A stretch of 64,000 bases of DNA from Lichenicoccus sp964246745 (GTDB lineage: Bacteria; Pseudomonadota; Alphaproteobacteria; Acetobacterales; Acetobacteraceae), in contig CAXTRK010000010.1 of NCBI GenBank assembly GCA_964246745.1, positions 1 through 64,000 on the forward strand, given 5' to 3'. The notes below the pieces were generated by a model that saw only the letters and a program-made list of their open reading frames with translations, searched no databases and was not told the origin of the DNA. The position numbers and the translations under genes are program-made. Below are positions 18,013 through 27,596 of the stretch, in pieces (position 1 is the stretch's first letter; every line of letters begins with the position of its first letter).

Positions 18013-18570
18013 TTACCGCCGATTTGGCTCGCCTAGCGTCCGCAGGATTGCGACAGCGCTCAAGAGGACAGCGGCGTCCTCGACCAGGCCGGTACTCGTC
18101 TGCCCATAGCGCTTCATGAAACGCACTCGAGTACGCCAACCAGGATAGGAGGCCGTAATCGCCGTCGAGCCTCCAACCGCCGCGCCGAGCCATTGCTGCC
18201 GGCTTGAGGCAAGCGCAGCGCCTGCTAGGGCCGAGGTGATAAAGCGGGCAGCCAACCCAATGGGAACAATCCGGTCGGGCGCCGATCTCTGCTTGTCAGC
18301 CGCCATCTCACCGATGGCAAGGGCCACCGCGCCAGCTACCGCGAGCGGATGAGCCATGATCCGTGCCGCGCTATTGCTGGCAGGCAGCTTGCCGCACGCG
18401 ACTGCTAAGCAAACCGCGGCGAGCGGCGTCATTGAGCGCTGACCGCCAACCAGACCCATCAGAAACGCGGCGAGCATGGTGTTCGTCCAGAGCAGTTTAG
18501 GCAGCAACTCAGGCGCGGCCCTATCGGTTTCCAGCCGGCCTGACGGCCGGGATAGGATTACTTCAGCCAC
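18013..18570 (-). CDS. DUF4126-like integral membrane protein
   Basis: A 185-residue hydrophobic protein with about four likely membrane segments. LMGLVGGQRSMTPLAAVC, VAGAVALAIGEMAADKQ, IGLAARFITSALAGAALA and LLSAVAILRTL follow the pattern of DUF4126 proteins (an 'RSMTP' after the first helix, then 'GE..ADK', then the Gly/Ala-rich second half). Function is unknown in the family. The N-terminal 31 residues before MLAAFLMG are polar, so the true start may be the ATG at 18477. It stands alone, tail to tail with etfA. Confidence 0.7.
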   Translation of the reverse strand: MAEVILSRPSGRLETDRAAPELLPKLLWTNTMLAAFLMGLVGGQRSMTPLAAVCLAVACGKLPASNSAARIMAHPLAVAGAVALAIGEMAADKQRSAPDRIVPIGLAARFITSALAGAALASSRQQWLGAAVGGSTAITASYPGWRTRVRFMKRYGQTSTGLVEDAAVLLSAVAILRTLGEPNRR

Positions 18571-18604
18571 AGAGACGATTTACCTGCGCTGGGCATTCGA
18601 CGCA

Positions 18605-18621
18605 CCTGCCGGACCGGCAGG
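18605..18621. repeat. Inverted repeat between DUF4126 gene and GGDEF/EAL gene
   Basis: CCTGCCGG and CCGGCAGG are separated by a single A. The stem is GC-only and no T-run follows in either direction, so it is not a standard intrinsic terminator. It lies upstream of the DUF4126 start and just past the GGDEF/EAL gene end, and may act as an operator or as a 3' RNA hairpin. Confidence 0.4.
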
Positions 18622-18655
18622 CTACCGTCTGCTTCTGACTCAGAATCTTGAACGA

Positions 18656-20626
18656 TCAAACGGACACTAACGTTGGCTCAATCTGGCAGGCTTCGGCATT
18701 AAGAAAAGTAAGCACGCGTTCCGCGCGCATCGGAGTGGCAAAAAAGTAGCCTTGCATGAGGACGCATCCCAGGTTTTCGAGAATGCGAACCTGGGACGCG
18801 GTCTCGAACCCCTCCACCACGCAATCGAGCCCAAGGTTGCGGCATAAATCCAGCACCGTTTTGACAATGTTGCGGCAGGCGGGGTCAGTCTCGACTTCCG
18901 CGGTAAAGCTCCGATCGACCTTGATCTTATCGAACGGCAGACGATGCACGTAGCTCAGGCTGGAATAGCCGGTGCCGAAATCGTCCAGCGCGAGCTTAAC
19001 GCCGAGCGCCTTCAGTGACAGCAACGCCTCACGCGATTGGCCGAAATCACGCATCACCGCCGTCTCGGTGATCTCCAGATCGATCCTGGCGGGTTCGATG
19101 CCGCTCTCCCGGACGATCTCGCCGATCCTGCGCACGGCCTCCTCGGAGGCGATGTCACGCACCGACAGGTTGAAGGCGATCCGGACATGGGTCGGCCACT
19201 CCCGCGCCGCCGCAAGCGCCTTGACGAGCAGCACTTCGGTCAGTCGATTGATAAGCTGCGAACGTTCCGCCACCTTGATGAAATCGACGGGCGGGATCAT
19301 TCCTAGCTCGGCGCTGGTCCAGCGCGCCAGGCACTCGAAAGCGACGGTCCGACCGTTTTTAGAGTCAAAGATCGGCTGGAACGCCAGGGAAAGTTCGGTT
19401 TCGAGATCGGCCTGATGCAACGCGTGCTCGAGATGGGCGGCTTCTCGAATTTCGCTCTGATGGGTGTGCGAGAACAGCACCGGCATGCCGCGCCGGTTTT
19501 GCTTCGCATAATAGAGCGCATAATCCGCCCGTTCGAGCAACAGGGGAGCGGTGCGTCCCGCGCGCGGGAAAACCGCGATCCCGACAGAGGCGGAAAGCTC
19601 CGCCGTAGCGGTCGGCATCACGTAGGGCAAACGAAGCCGCAGGCACAGGGAGCGCGCAAAATCCTCGATTTCGCATTCGGGAATCCCGGTGAGAACGAAG
19701 CCGAACTCATCGCTCCCCAGTCGAAAGAAATGTCGATCCGCGCCGGCAAGCGCGCCCATACGCAATCCGACCTCCCGCAGCACCGCGTCGCCGGTCGCGT
19801 GTCCGAGAGCGTCGTTGATCGGTTTAAACCCATCAAGGTCAATCAGCCCGACCGCAATTGGCGCCTCTGTCCGCTGCTGCTCGCCGAGCGCCACGTCAAG
19901 ATGACGAAAGAAACCCCGCCGGTTCGAAAGACCGGTCAACGTGTCGATGAAGGCAAGCCGTGAGTTCTCATCGCTCAGCCGCTGTGTTTCCCGCTGTCGC
20001 ACGATGATCTCCCGGCGGGACTCACTTAATGCGATGAAATCCTGATAGTGGCGGAACGTGATGAGGGTCATGCAGATCGCGAGCAGGGCAAAGTTGACGG
20101 AGATGGCGATCAGCACAGGCTTGCCGGTTGCGATAAAGAACAGCGTCGACGGCGCGGCGACGGTCAGCATCACCAGCAACACCGCCGGACGCAGATGCAT
20201 CAGGCAGAAGATGCAGGCGAGCGAAGTCATCGAGACGAAGAAGGCGGTGTGGACCTGCGCATAGGCGTCTCCGTAACGATAAAGCGACAGCGCCCAGATC
20301 AGGCAGGCAGATCCCAGCACCGGAGCGATCCTCGTGACATGACGCAACTTCCGGAGCGCCTCCACGGCGGTGACCTGGCTCCAGTCACGGGCGCGCCAGG
20401 CGGCAACACGAGATGCGAAAGCCATGATCAGCGCGGCTGGCAGCACCACGGTAAGCAGGAGCGGCGTTGAGTCGAAGTGCGTCGCGGCAAGCGCCAGCGT
20501 GTTCAAGATGAGCATGGAATAGAGCAGCGGCACCTGCTTGCCGATGGCGCGACACTGCGAGACGACAAGCTCCGGGTCGTCGGCCGGAACGGTGAAGGCT
20601 GCGGCGATCTTGCCGATCCGGAACAT
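18656..20626 (-). CDS. Membrane GGDEF-EAL protein, probable c-di-GMP phosphodiesterase
   Basis: About 655 residues. The N-terminus has five to six hydrophobic segments (LLYSMLILNTLALAA, LLLTVVLPAALIMAFA, GSACLIWALSL, FFVSMTSLACIFCL, LLVMLTVAAPSTLFFI). The GGDEF domain follows (DTLTGLSNRRGFFRHLD), but its signature reads GSDEF. The EAL domain keeps the catalytic set: ECLAR in place of EALAR, FNLSVRD, LEITETAVM, LALDDFGTGYSSLSY, DKIKVDRSF, VVEGFET and MQGYFFATPM. The likely net activity is c-di-GMP hydrolysis, with the first domain weak or regulatory. I use the ATG giving MFRIGKI; an in-frame start 21 codons upstream is possible. Signal unknown. Confidence 0.9.
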   Translation of the reverse strand: MFRIGKIAAAFTVPADDPELVVSQCRAIGKQVPLLYSMLILNTLALAATHFDSTPLLLTVVLPAALIMAFASRVAAWRARDWSQVTAVEALRKLRHVTRIAPVLGSACLIWALSLYRYGDAYAQVHTAFFVSMTSLACIFCLMHLRPAVLLVMLTVAAPSTLFFIATGKPVLIAISVNFALLAICMTLITFRHYQDFIALSESRREIIVRQRETQRLSDENSRLAFIDTLTGLSNRRGFFRHLDVALGEQQRTEAPIAVGLIDLDGFKPINDALGHATGDAVLREVGLRMGALAGADRHFFRLGSDEFGFVLTGIPECEIEDFARSLCLRLRLPYVMPTATAELSASVGIAVFPRAGRTAPLLLERADYALYYAKQNRRGMPVLFSHTHQSEIREAAHLEHALHQADLETELSLAFQPIFDSKNGRTVAFECLARWTSAELGMIPPVDFIKVAERSQLINRLTEVLLVKALAAAREWPTHVRIAFNLSVRDIASEEAVRRIGEIVRESGIEPARIDLEITETAVMRDFGQSREALLSLKALGVKLALDDFGTGYSSLSYVHRLPFDKIKVDRSFTAEVETDPACRNIVKTVLDLCRNLGLDCVVEGFETASQVRILENLGCVLMQGYFFATPMRAERVLTFLNAEACQIEPTLVSV

Positions 20627-20742
20627 TGTTGGCTTCAATCTCCGCGAGCCGCCGATCTCACAACGGCTGCACAGAGTATGAACCGGCAAACATTAACAAT
20701 CCTTGTATGAACAACCAAGGAACGCGGCCGGACTGCGCCCTT

Positions 20743-21544
20743 TCAGTGCGACATCAGCACGGGCAGGCGCAAGTCCGCGAGCAAGTCGCGCGTGACGCCA
20801 CCCAGCATCTTTTCCCATAATCTCGCATGACCAAAGGCGCCGGCGACCAGCCTCCAACGTGCGGACCTCGACGTCTTTCGCATGCAGGCGCAGATGCTCG
20901 AGCACGGGTTCGATCGATGACGGGCGCCTGAGATCGGGACGGTCGGCTTCGGCCGCCAGGATGACGACACGTTCGGCTTTCTCGATCAGTGGGATGGCAT
21001 CCGACAAGGCGCGCGCCGCCGGGCGGCTGCCGTTCCATGCGACCGCAACCCGTCGTCCGAGTGTCGCAGCCCCACTCGTGCCCGGCGGCACCAGAAGCAG
21101 CGGCCGGCCTGAAGCGAACAGCATGCTCTCGGCGAACGAGTACTCGTCAGCCGTGTCGTCGCCGATAAAAGGATCGTGGCCGATGATGGCGAGGTCAGCG
21201 GTCCGGGCCTGCTGGCTGACCACGCCAGGGGCATGGCCGGCGATGGCGCGGAAGACGAAGACCAGGCCGTGTTCACGATTCAACTGGTCAAGCAGGGACC
21301 GCAGCGGCAATTCGCCCGCGTCCTGCTCCTGGGCGATTGCATGGTTCAGGGCCTCGATCTCGGCAGCCGGTATCAAACCGAGTTCCGACGCTCGCAGGCG
21401 GCGCTGCTGAGAAAGGTCGAGTTCGCGGACATGAAGTGCCACGAGCCGCGACTGATGCAGCAACGCCAGTCCCGCCGCGAGGCGCATGCGCGTGAGGCCA
21501 GCCTCGCTCAGATCGACATGTACCAGCAAATCCCTGAGCGCCAT
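20743..21544 (-). pseudogene. Tandem universal stress protein, broken by an out-of-frame deletion
   Basis: The first frame encodes one UspA domain (LRDLLVHVDLSEAGLTRMRL... ADLAIIGHDPFIG...SGRPLLLVPPG) and the start of a second (RRVAVAWNGSRPAARALSDAIPL... DVEVRTLEAG). Near 20845-20855 the expected continuation, about 20 residues of alpha helix and the LLVAGAFGHAR strand, is cut short. The true domain end (LVAGAFGHARLWEKMLGGVT and LPVLMSH) continues in another frame to a stop at 20743. Without repair, translation would run on with an unrelated tail to 20693. GGAG lies eight bases before the ATG. It is the last gene of the efflux operon. Confidence 0.8.
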
Positions 21545-21556
21545 GACCACGGCTCC

Positions 21557-23062
21557 TCATGCATGCGGCGTGTGAACATCGCCCTTTGCTGGGGCGGGAT
21601 CGAGCGGGCTGAACGGCAAGGTCTGGTCCGGCGTCGGCAGCTCGGCCGTGCTCCACCCGCCGCCGAGCGCCTCGATCAGCCCGACCACGATCTGCTGGCG
21701 CCTGGTGATGATCGTCACATCGCCGATTTCGGCCGATAGCGCCGCGATCTGGCTCACGGTGACATCAAGATAGTTGGTGAGGCCTCCGGTGTAGAGCTTC
21801 AGCGTCATCGCCTGTGCCTGCAACGCCGCCTGCAGCGCCGCATGCTGCTGCCGGCCCTCGACCCGGAGCAGCCTGGTCAGAGCAAGCCCGTCCTCGACCT
21901 GCTGGAAGGCCGTGAGTACGGTCGCGCGGTACTCGTCGCGGGCTTGCGCGAATGCCGCCCAGCTCCGCTGCAACTCGGCACGCCGCAGGCCGCCTTCGAA
22001 CAAGGGCAGCACGGCGCCGGCGCCGATCGCCCACAGGCTGTTCGGCAGGCTGGCCAGGCTGAAGCCGTTATCCTGGAAGCCAGCAACTCCGCTGAGACGG
22101 ATATTCGGATAGAACGCCGCGCGCGACACGCCGATTGCGGCGTTCTCGGCTGCCATGAGACGCTCGGCCGCGGCAATGTCCGGGCGTCGTTGCAACAGCG
22201 CCGATGGCACGCCTGCGGGCACGTGGGGATTCAGGATATGCGGATGCGCCTGCACCGGCAGGTCGAAGGCGATGGCGTTGTCGCCGACCAGCACGGCGAT
22301 GGCGTGCTGCAACAGCACGCGCGCCGCCAGCGTCGCGGTGTCGAGCGCCTCGGCCGCGGCGAGCTGATTTTCCGAGCGCTCGACATCGAGGGCGGAGGCG
22401 ATTTTGCCGGCGAGCCGCGTCCTGGTGATGGAGACCGCCTTCCTGTAGAAGCCGATCGTTTGCGTAAAGACGGCGTGCTGGGAATCGAGGCCGCGCATCG
22501 ACAGATAGTCGGAGGCGAGTTCGCCCTCGAGGCTGAGCTTGACCGCGGCGAGTTCGGCAGCACTGGCCTGCGCCTGGTTCTTCGCGAACTTCGTCTGGTT
22601 ACGTATCTGGTCCCAGAAATCGGGCTCCCAGGAAGCGGTCGCTTCGATCTCGTTGGAGGCTTCCTCGTTAAAGCCGCTGGTGCCGCGGAACAGCCGGTGG
22701 CGGGACTGCTTGTTGTCGCTGAGCAAGCCGTCGCCGGAGAGTTGCGGATAGAGCCCCGAGCGCGCCTCGCCAGCCAAGTCGCGCGACTGGGTGTATGCCT
22801 CCTGCGCCGCTTCCAGCGTCGGGTTCTGGGCATTCAGCTCGGCTTCCAGGCGATCGAGCAGCGGATCGCCAAACAGCCGCCACCAGGGGCCGGGCGGCAG
22901 TTCGCCTCGCGGCCGCGCCACCACGAACGGACCCGAGCCTTGATAGGACGCTGGCAGGACCATCTGCGGCGGACGATAGGCTGGGGCAAGATCGCACCCT
23001 GAGAGCAGGGCGAGAGCGGCGAGGCAGAACGCATGACCGAACCGCCGGCAGCCAGCCTTCAC
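21557..23062 (-). CDS. RND efflux outer-membrane lipoprotein, NodT/OprM type
   Basis: A 501-residue outer-membrane channel of a tripartite pump. The signal peptide ends in a lipobox (LAALALLSGC), so Cys is probably lipidated. Two TolC-like repeats follow, with NPTLEAAQEAYTQSRDLAGEARSGLYPQLSG early and RPDIAAAERLMAAENAAIGVSRAAFYPNIRLSG in the second half, ending in YTGGLTNYLDVTVSQ and EALGGGW. The GTG start overlaps the stop of the fusion-protein gene as GTGA. It is fourth in the apparent operon behind the two-component genes. Confidence 0.93.
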   Translation of the reverse strand: MKAGCRRFGHAFCLAALALLSGCDLAPAYRPPQMVLPASYQGSGPFVVARPRGELPPGPWWRLFGDPLLDRLEAELNAQNPTLEAAQEAYTQSRDLAGEARSGLYPQLSGDGLLSDNKQSRHRLFRGTSGFNEEASNEIEATASWEPDFWDQIRNQTKFAKNQAQASAAELAAVKLSLEGELASDYLSMRGLDSQHAVFTQTIGFYRKAVSITRTRLAGKIASALDVERSENQLAAAEALDTATLAARVLLQHAIAVLVGDNAIAFDLPVQAHPHILNPHVPAGVPSALLQRRPDIAAAERLMAAENAAIGVSRAAFYPNIRLSGVAGFQDNGFSLASLPNSLWAIGAGAVLPLFEGGLRRAELQRSWAAFAQARDEYRATVLTAFQQVEDGLALTRLLRVEGRQQHAALQAALQAQAMTLKLYTGGLTNYLDVTVSQIAALSAEIGDVTIITRRQQIVVGLIEALGGGWSTAELPTPDQTLPFSPLDPAPAKGDVHTPHA

Positions 23063-24339
23063 TCTGGCTGATCCGCGCGCGCGGCCTCGACCTTGGCGCG
23101 CTGCGCATCGCTCAGATGCTTCGGCAGCACGGGCGAAGCCTGGAACTCCGCTGCCGGCGCGATCCCCGGCGCGCCAGGCACCGGCTGCACCGTCTCGCCT
23201 TCCAGCAGGCCGGCCGAGGGATTGTTGATCAGCCGGTCGTCCGGGCTGAGACCGGAGACGATCTGCACGGTCTGGCCGAGATTGTGCCCGAGCGTTACGT
23301 CCTGCAAATGCACCGTGTCGTGCGGACCGACCAGGGCGACCTGCATGCCTTCGGCGCGGAACATCAGCGCCTGCTCGGGCACGATCAGGATGTCCGGGTT
23401 GGCGCTGGTGGTGAAACGCACGTCGGCATAGGTGCCGGGCCAGAGCGTGAGATCGGGGTTGTCGACCAGCAGCTCGGTGACCACTGTGCGCGTCTGCGGA
23501 TTGAACGACTTGGCACTGGTGTCGAACCTCGCCTTGAACACACGATCAGGATATTGCGGCAGGGTCAGCGTCGCGGTCAGGCCTGGTTTCAACATGTCTG
23601 AGAATTCCTGCGGCACCGCGACGAAGACGCGCATCTTGTGGATGTCGGCGACGCTGAACAGCTCGGTGGAACCGCCGTGCGAGCTCACGTCGCCGCCGCC
23701 GGCATTGACGTAGTCGCCAACGTCGGTGTCGCGCGCGGTCACCATGCCGGCAAACGGCGCCACCACGTCCTTGAACTGCTCCAGCGCCTGGTAGCGCGCC
23801 ACGTTATGCTCGGCCGCCTGCACTTGGGCAGCCTGGGATTCGGCGCTGGCCACCTGCACGTCGACTTCCTGACGCGACACCGCCTGGGTGCCCGCGAGCG
23901 CCTTCCATCGTCCCGCCGTGACCTGGGCAAGCTTGTATTTGGACTGCGCCACCGCGAGATCGGCGCGGGCGGCGGCCAACTGCTCGTCCAGGCCGGGAGT
24001 GGAGATCACCGCGAGCAACTGCCCGGCATTCACATGAGCGCCGTAATCCTCATACCACATGCGCACGTAGCCGGAGACCTGCACGTAGATCGGCGCCGAG
24101 TACCAGGCCTTGATGGTTCCGGGCAGCTCCAGCGAGCGGGTGCGCGGACCGTGCGCCGGCTCGATCACCTGCACCTTCGGCACCGCCTCCTCGTCGGCCA
24201 CGACGCGGAGCGCCGCCACATGGTTGTCGCGCTGGATGATGCCCCAGGCGGCGAGGCCCGCCACCACCAGGACAGCGAACGCCATCAGCCACCGCCCGCG
24301 CACGCGCGAGCGGCGGCGATCCTGCCTCGGTGCGGTCAT
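23059..24339 (-). CDS. RND efflux membrane fusion protein (HlyD family)
   Basis: A periplasmic adaptor of about 426 residues. One N-terminal membrane anchor (WLMAFAVLVVAGLAAWGII) precedes the lipoyl half (LPGTIKAWYSAPIYVQVSGYV), an alpha hairpin rich in Ala/Gln, the second lipoyl half (VVAPFAGMVTARDTDVGDYVNAG) and beta-barrel parts (LFSVADIHKMRVFVAVPQ). I take the ATG that overlaps the permease stop as ATGA; an upstream in-frame start would lie inside the permease gene. It couples the permease to the outer-membrane lipoprotein. Confidence 0.94.
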   Translation of the reverse strand: MTAPRQDRRRSRVRGRWLMAFAVLVVAGLAAWGIIQRDNHVAALRVVADEEAVPKVQVIEPAHGPRTRSLELPGTIKAWYSAPIYVQVSGYVRMWYEDYGAHVNAGQLLAVISTPGLDEQLAAARADLAVAQSKYKLAQVTAGRWKALAGTQAVSRQEVDVQVASAESQAAQVQAAEHNVARYQALEQFKDVVAPFAGMVTARDTDVGDYVNAGGGDVSSHGGSTELFSVADIHKMRVFVAVPQEFSDMLKPGLTATLTLPQYPDRVFKARFDTSAKSFNPQTRTVVTELLVDNPDLTLWPGTYADVRFTTSANPDILIVPEQALMFRAEGMQVALVGPHDTVHLQDVTLGHNLGQTVQIVSGLSPDDRLINNPSAGLLEGETVQPVPGAPGIAPAAEFQASPVLPKHLSDAQRAKVEAARADQPE

Positions 24340-27300
24340 GCGCGGCTGTCTCCCTTGTCGCGGCGGTGATGCAGAAGCGCGAACACGCACGGCACGAACA
24401 GCAGTGTCGCAAACGTGGCGAACAGCAGTCCGCCGATCACCGCGCGTCCCAGCGGCGCGTTCTCGGTGTTGCTCATCGACATCGGCAGCATGCCCACCAT
24501 CATTGCCAGCGCCGTCATCATCACCGGTCGGATACGGCCGAAGCCGGCCTCGATCGCGGCCATCACGGCGTTGCCATGCTCCGCCAGCCGCTCACGGGCG
24601 AAGGCGACCACCAGGATCGAGTTCGCGGTCGCCGTGCCCATGCACATGATCGCGCCGGTCAGCGCCGGCACCGACAGCGTGGTATGGGTCAGGAACAGGC
24701 TCCAGACGATCCCCGCCAGCGCCGCCGGCAATGCGGTGATGATGATGAACGGGTCGAGCCACGACTGGAAGTTCACCACGATGATCAGGTAGACCAGGAT
24801 GATCGCCAGTCCCAACCCTTCGAGGAGCTGGGCATAGGCGCCGCGCATCGTCTCCCCCTGGCCGCGCAGATGCACGGTGGCGCCGTGCGGGACCTCGCTC
24901 TTCGTGTCGGCGACGACACGGGTGACCCGGTCATTGACGGCGCCGAGATCGCGGTCCTGGTTGGTCGCGAAGATGTCGATCACCGGCAGGATGCTGTAGT
25001 GCGAGACCAGCAGCGGCGTTCCGGTCTGGGTGATCCGGCTGAGCGCCCCCAGCAACTGCGTGCCGTCGCCATTCGGGTCGCCGCCGCCCTTGTCGACGGG
25101 GATCGTATCGAGCGCGTTGATCGAGGCGAGCTGGTTCTGCGGCGTCTGCAGGTTGACCAGGTGCGACACCCCGGTCTTGGTGTCGAGCCAGTAGGTCGGG
25201 GCGGTCTGGCCGCTGCCGGACAGCGTCGCCAGCGCGTTGTCGGCGATATCGGCCTCGGTCAGCCCGATGCCGGAGGCGAACACACGTCGCGAGGCGATGC
25301 GCAGCGTCGGCTCGTTGAAGGCCTGCTCGATGTTCACGTCGGCGATGCCGGCAATGCGCCGCATCCGCGCCGCCACCCTTTGCGCGTAGGCGAGGTTGGC
25401 CACCTGGCCACGGCCGGAGATCTGCACGTCGATCGGCGCCGGCAGGCCGAAATTCAGGATCTTCGCGGTGATGTCGCCCGGCAGGAAGGTGAACACCGTG
25501 CCTGGATAGAGTTTCGGCAGCTCGCGTCGCAGCAGGAAGCGGTAACGGTCCACCGGGGAGACCTGGTTGCTGAGGCTGATGGTGATGTCGCAATCCTGCG
25601 GCCCGATGGTCCCGGTCGCGCTGTAGGCCTGGTTGATGCCGCTCACTGGCAGGCCGCAATTATCCACCAGGTTGGAGACCTTGCCCGACAGGATGTGCCG
25701 GACCGAGCCGTTCACCAGCACCGCGATCTTGGCGGCGTCCTCGAGCCGGGTGCCGATCGGCGCGCGCATGTGCATGTCGATCTCGCCGGACTTGATGGAT
25801 GGGAAGAAATCCCGCCCGAGCACCGGGATCAGCGCCAGCGAGCCGAACGAGGCGAGCGCGAACAGCGGGATGAAGCGTCCGCGCGTGGCCACCAGCCCGG
25901 TGAGCAGCCTGCTGTAGCTGTCGCGAAAGCCGGTGAAGCCGCGCTCGAAGCCCTGCTGGAAGCGCGTGAACGGGCCGGGCGGCCCGGCATGGCCGTGCCG
26001 GTGCCGCTCGATCTCGGCGCGCAGCAGCACCGCCGCCATCGTCGGCACCAGCGTGCGCGACAGCACGAACGAGGCGATCACGGCGAGGATGATCGCCTCC
26101 GCCAGCGGCAGGAACAGGTAGCCGGCGATGCCGGAAAGCTGGAACAGCGGCAGCCAGACGATGCAGATGCACAAGGTCGAGACGAAGGTGGGCACGACGA
26201 TCTGGTTGGCGCCCTCGATGATGCCGGCTTCGAGTTCGGCGCCACGCTCCAGGTGAGAGGCGATGTTCTCGATGATCACGGTGGCGTTGTCGACCAGGAT
26301 GCCGACCGCGAGTGCCAGGCCGCCCAAGGTCATGACGTTGACGGTCTGGCCGAGCCAGGACAGCACCAGCACCGAGGCCAGGATCGCGAGCGGGATCGAG
26401 GTTACCACGATCACCGTGGAACGCCAGGATCCCAGGAACAGCAGCACGGTGATGCCGGTCAGCACCGCCGCCGTGCCCATCTCCTGAAGCACGTCGTCCA
26501 CGGAGGCGCGCACGAAGCGCGAGGCGTCGTTCAGCGGCGTGATCGTCACTCCCGGCGGCAGCGTGCGCAGGATGCCCGGTATCTTCGCCTTCACCCCCGC
26601 CACCACGGCGAGCGTCGAGGCGTCGCCGCTCTTCAGGATCTCGATCAGCACCGCCTGCTTGCCGTGCACCAGCACCTCGTTGATCTGCGGCGGCGGCCCG
26701 CGATGCACGTAGGCGACGTCGCCGAGTGTCACCGTGGCGCCATCCACCGTCTTGATCGGCATGTCGTTGAAGCTGGACACCGCGAGCGGGCTGGCGTTGG
26801 TCTCGACCATGTAGTCGAGATCGCCGATCTTCTCGTCGCCGGCCGGAAGCACGACATTCTGCGTGCGCAAGGCGTTGCCGACATCCACCGCCGACAGGCC
26901 GTGCGCCAGCAGCTTTGCCTGGTTGAGATCGATCTCGACGTTCAGCGAGCCGCCGCCATAGGGCGTGGGAATGGCCACGCCGGGCACCGCGACCAGGGCC
27001 GGACGGATCAGGTTCGAGGCCATGTCGTAGACCTGGGACGCGGTCATCCCCGTTGCCGCGATCTGCAGATCCAGCACCGGCACCGAGGACGGATTATAGA
27101 CCAGGATCTCCGGCGGCGTGATGCCGGTCGGCATCTGCTTGAGCACGGTCTGCGAGGCGGCGGTGATCTGCGCCTGCGCGGCCGCGATATTGGTGCCGGG
27201 CTGGAAGAAGATTTTCACCACGCCGCGGCCGTAATAGGACTGGCTTTCGATGTGCTCGATGTTGCTGACCGTGGTGGTCAGCGAGCGCTCGTAATAATAG

Positions 27301-27494
27301 ATGACGCGCCCGGACATGTCATTTGGCGACAGGCCGTTATAGGTCCAGACCACGGCCACCACGGGGATCTTGATCGTCGGAAAGATGTCGGTCGGCATCT
27401 TCAGCACCGCCATCGCGCCGAACAGCACGATCAGAATGCTCATCACCACGAAGGTGAGCTTCTGACGCAGGGCGATAAGCACGATTCCGTTCAT
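24336..27494 (-). CDS. RND efflux permease, AcrB/AcrD/AcrF family
   Basis: About 1052 residues with 12 expected membrane helices and two large periplasmic loops. It starts MNGIVLIALRQKLTFVVMSILIVLFGAMAVLKMPTDIFPTI and repeats a similar layout in the middle. Helix 4 carries LALAVGILVDNATVIIENI, with one of the usual paired aspartates replaced by Asn. Helix 10 reads GAIMCMGTATANSILVVAF, where AcrB has a proton-relay lysine (here Thr/Ala). This places it in a divergent subgroup rather than among classic drug pumps or heavy-metal CzcA. It lies between the sensor kinase and the fusion-protein gene. The substrate cannot be read from the sequence. Confidence 0.93.
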   Translation of the reverse strand: MNGIVLIALRQKLTFVVMSILIVLFGAMAVLKMPTDIFPTIKIPVVAVVWTYNGLSPNDMSGRVIYYYERSLTTTVSNIEHIESQSYYGRGVVKIFFQPGTNIAAAQAQITAASQTVLKQMPTGITPPEILVYNPSSVPVLDLQIAATGMTASQVYDMASNLIRPALVAVPGVAIPTPYGGGSLNVEIDLNQAKLLAHGLSAVDVGNALRTQNVVLPAGDEKIGDLDYMVETNASPLAVSSFNDMPIKTVDGATVTLGDVAYVHRGPPPQINEVLVHGKQAVLIEILKSGDASTLAVVAGVKAKIPGILRTLPPGVTITPLNDASRFVRASVDDVLQEMGTAAVLTGITVLLFLGSWRSTVIVVTSIPLAILASVLVLSWLGQTVNVMTLGGLALAVGILVDNATVIIENIASHLERGAELEAGIIEGANQIVVPTFVSTLCICIVWLPLFQLSGIAGYLFLPLAEAIILAVIASFVLSRTLVPTMAAVLLRAEIERHRHGHAGPPGPFTRFQQGFERGFTGFRDSYSRLLTGLVATRGRFIPLFALASFGSLALIPVLGRDFFPSIKSGEIDMHMRAPIGTRLEDAAKIAVLVNGSVRHILSGKVSNLVDNCGLPVSGINQAYSATGTIGPQDCDITISLSNQVSPVDRYRFLLRRELPKLYPGTVFTFLPGDITAKILNFGLPAPIDVQISGRGQVANLAYAQRVAARMRRIAGIADVNIEQAFNEPTLRIASRRVFASGIGLTEADIADNALATLSGSGQTAPTYWLDTKTGVSHLVNLQTPQNQLASINALDTIPVDKGGGDPNGDGTQLLGALSRITQTGTPLLVSHYSILPVIDIFATNQDRDLGAVNDRVTRVVADTKSEVPHGATVHLRGQGETMRGAYAQLLEGLGLAIILVYLIIVVNFQSWLDPFIIITALPAALAGIVWSLFLTHTTLSVPALTGAIMCMGTATANSILVVAFARERLAEHGNAVMAAIEAGFGRIRPVMMTALAMMVGMLPMSMSNTENAPLGRAVIGGLLFATFATLLFVPCVFALLHHRRDKGDSRA

Positions 27495-27596
27495 CGCCCG
27501 CGCACCGTCCAGAGCCCCCATTCCATGCCTGCTGTGGGGCGGTAGCCGCTTGCGCCGGACGCGCCAATGAAATTCGATTTTAAGGAGCGGACGCGT

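Noticed and set aside
24330..27545. A 1071-codon open frame opposite the RND permease
   Set aside because: It is the exact antisense of the permease, has a His/Arg/Asp/Gly-rich composition typical of high-GC shadow frames, and shows no family motifs.
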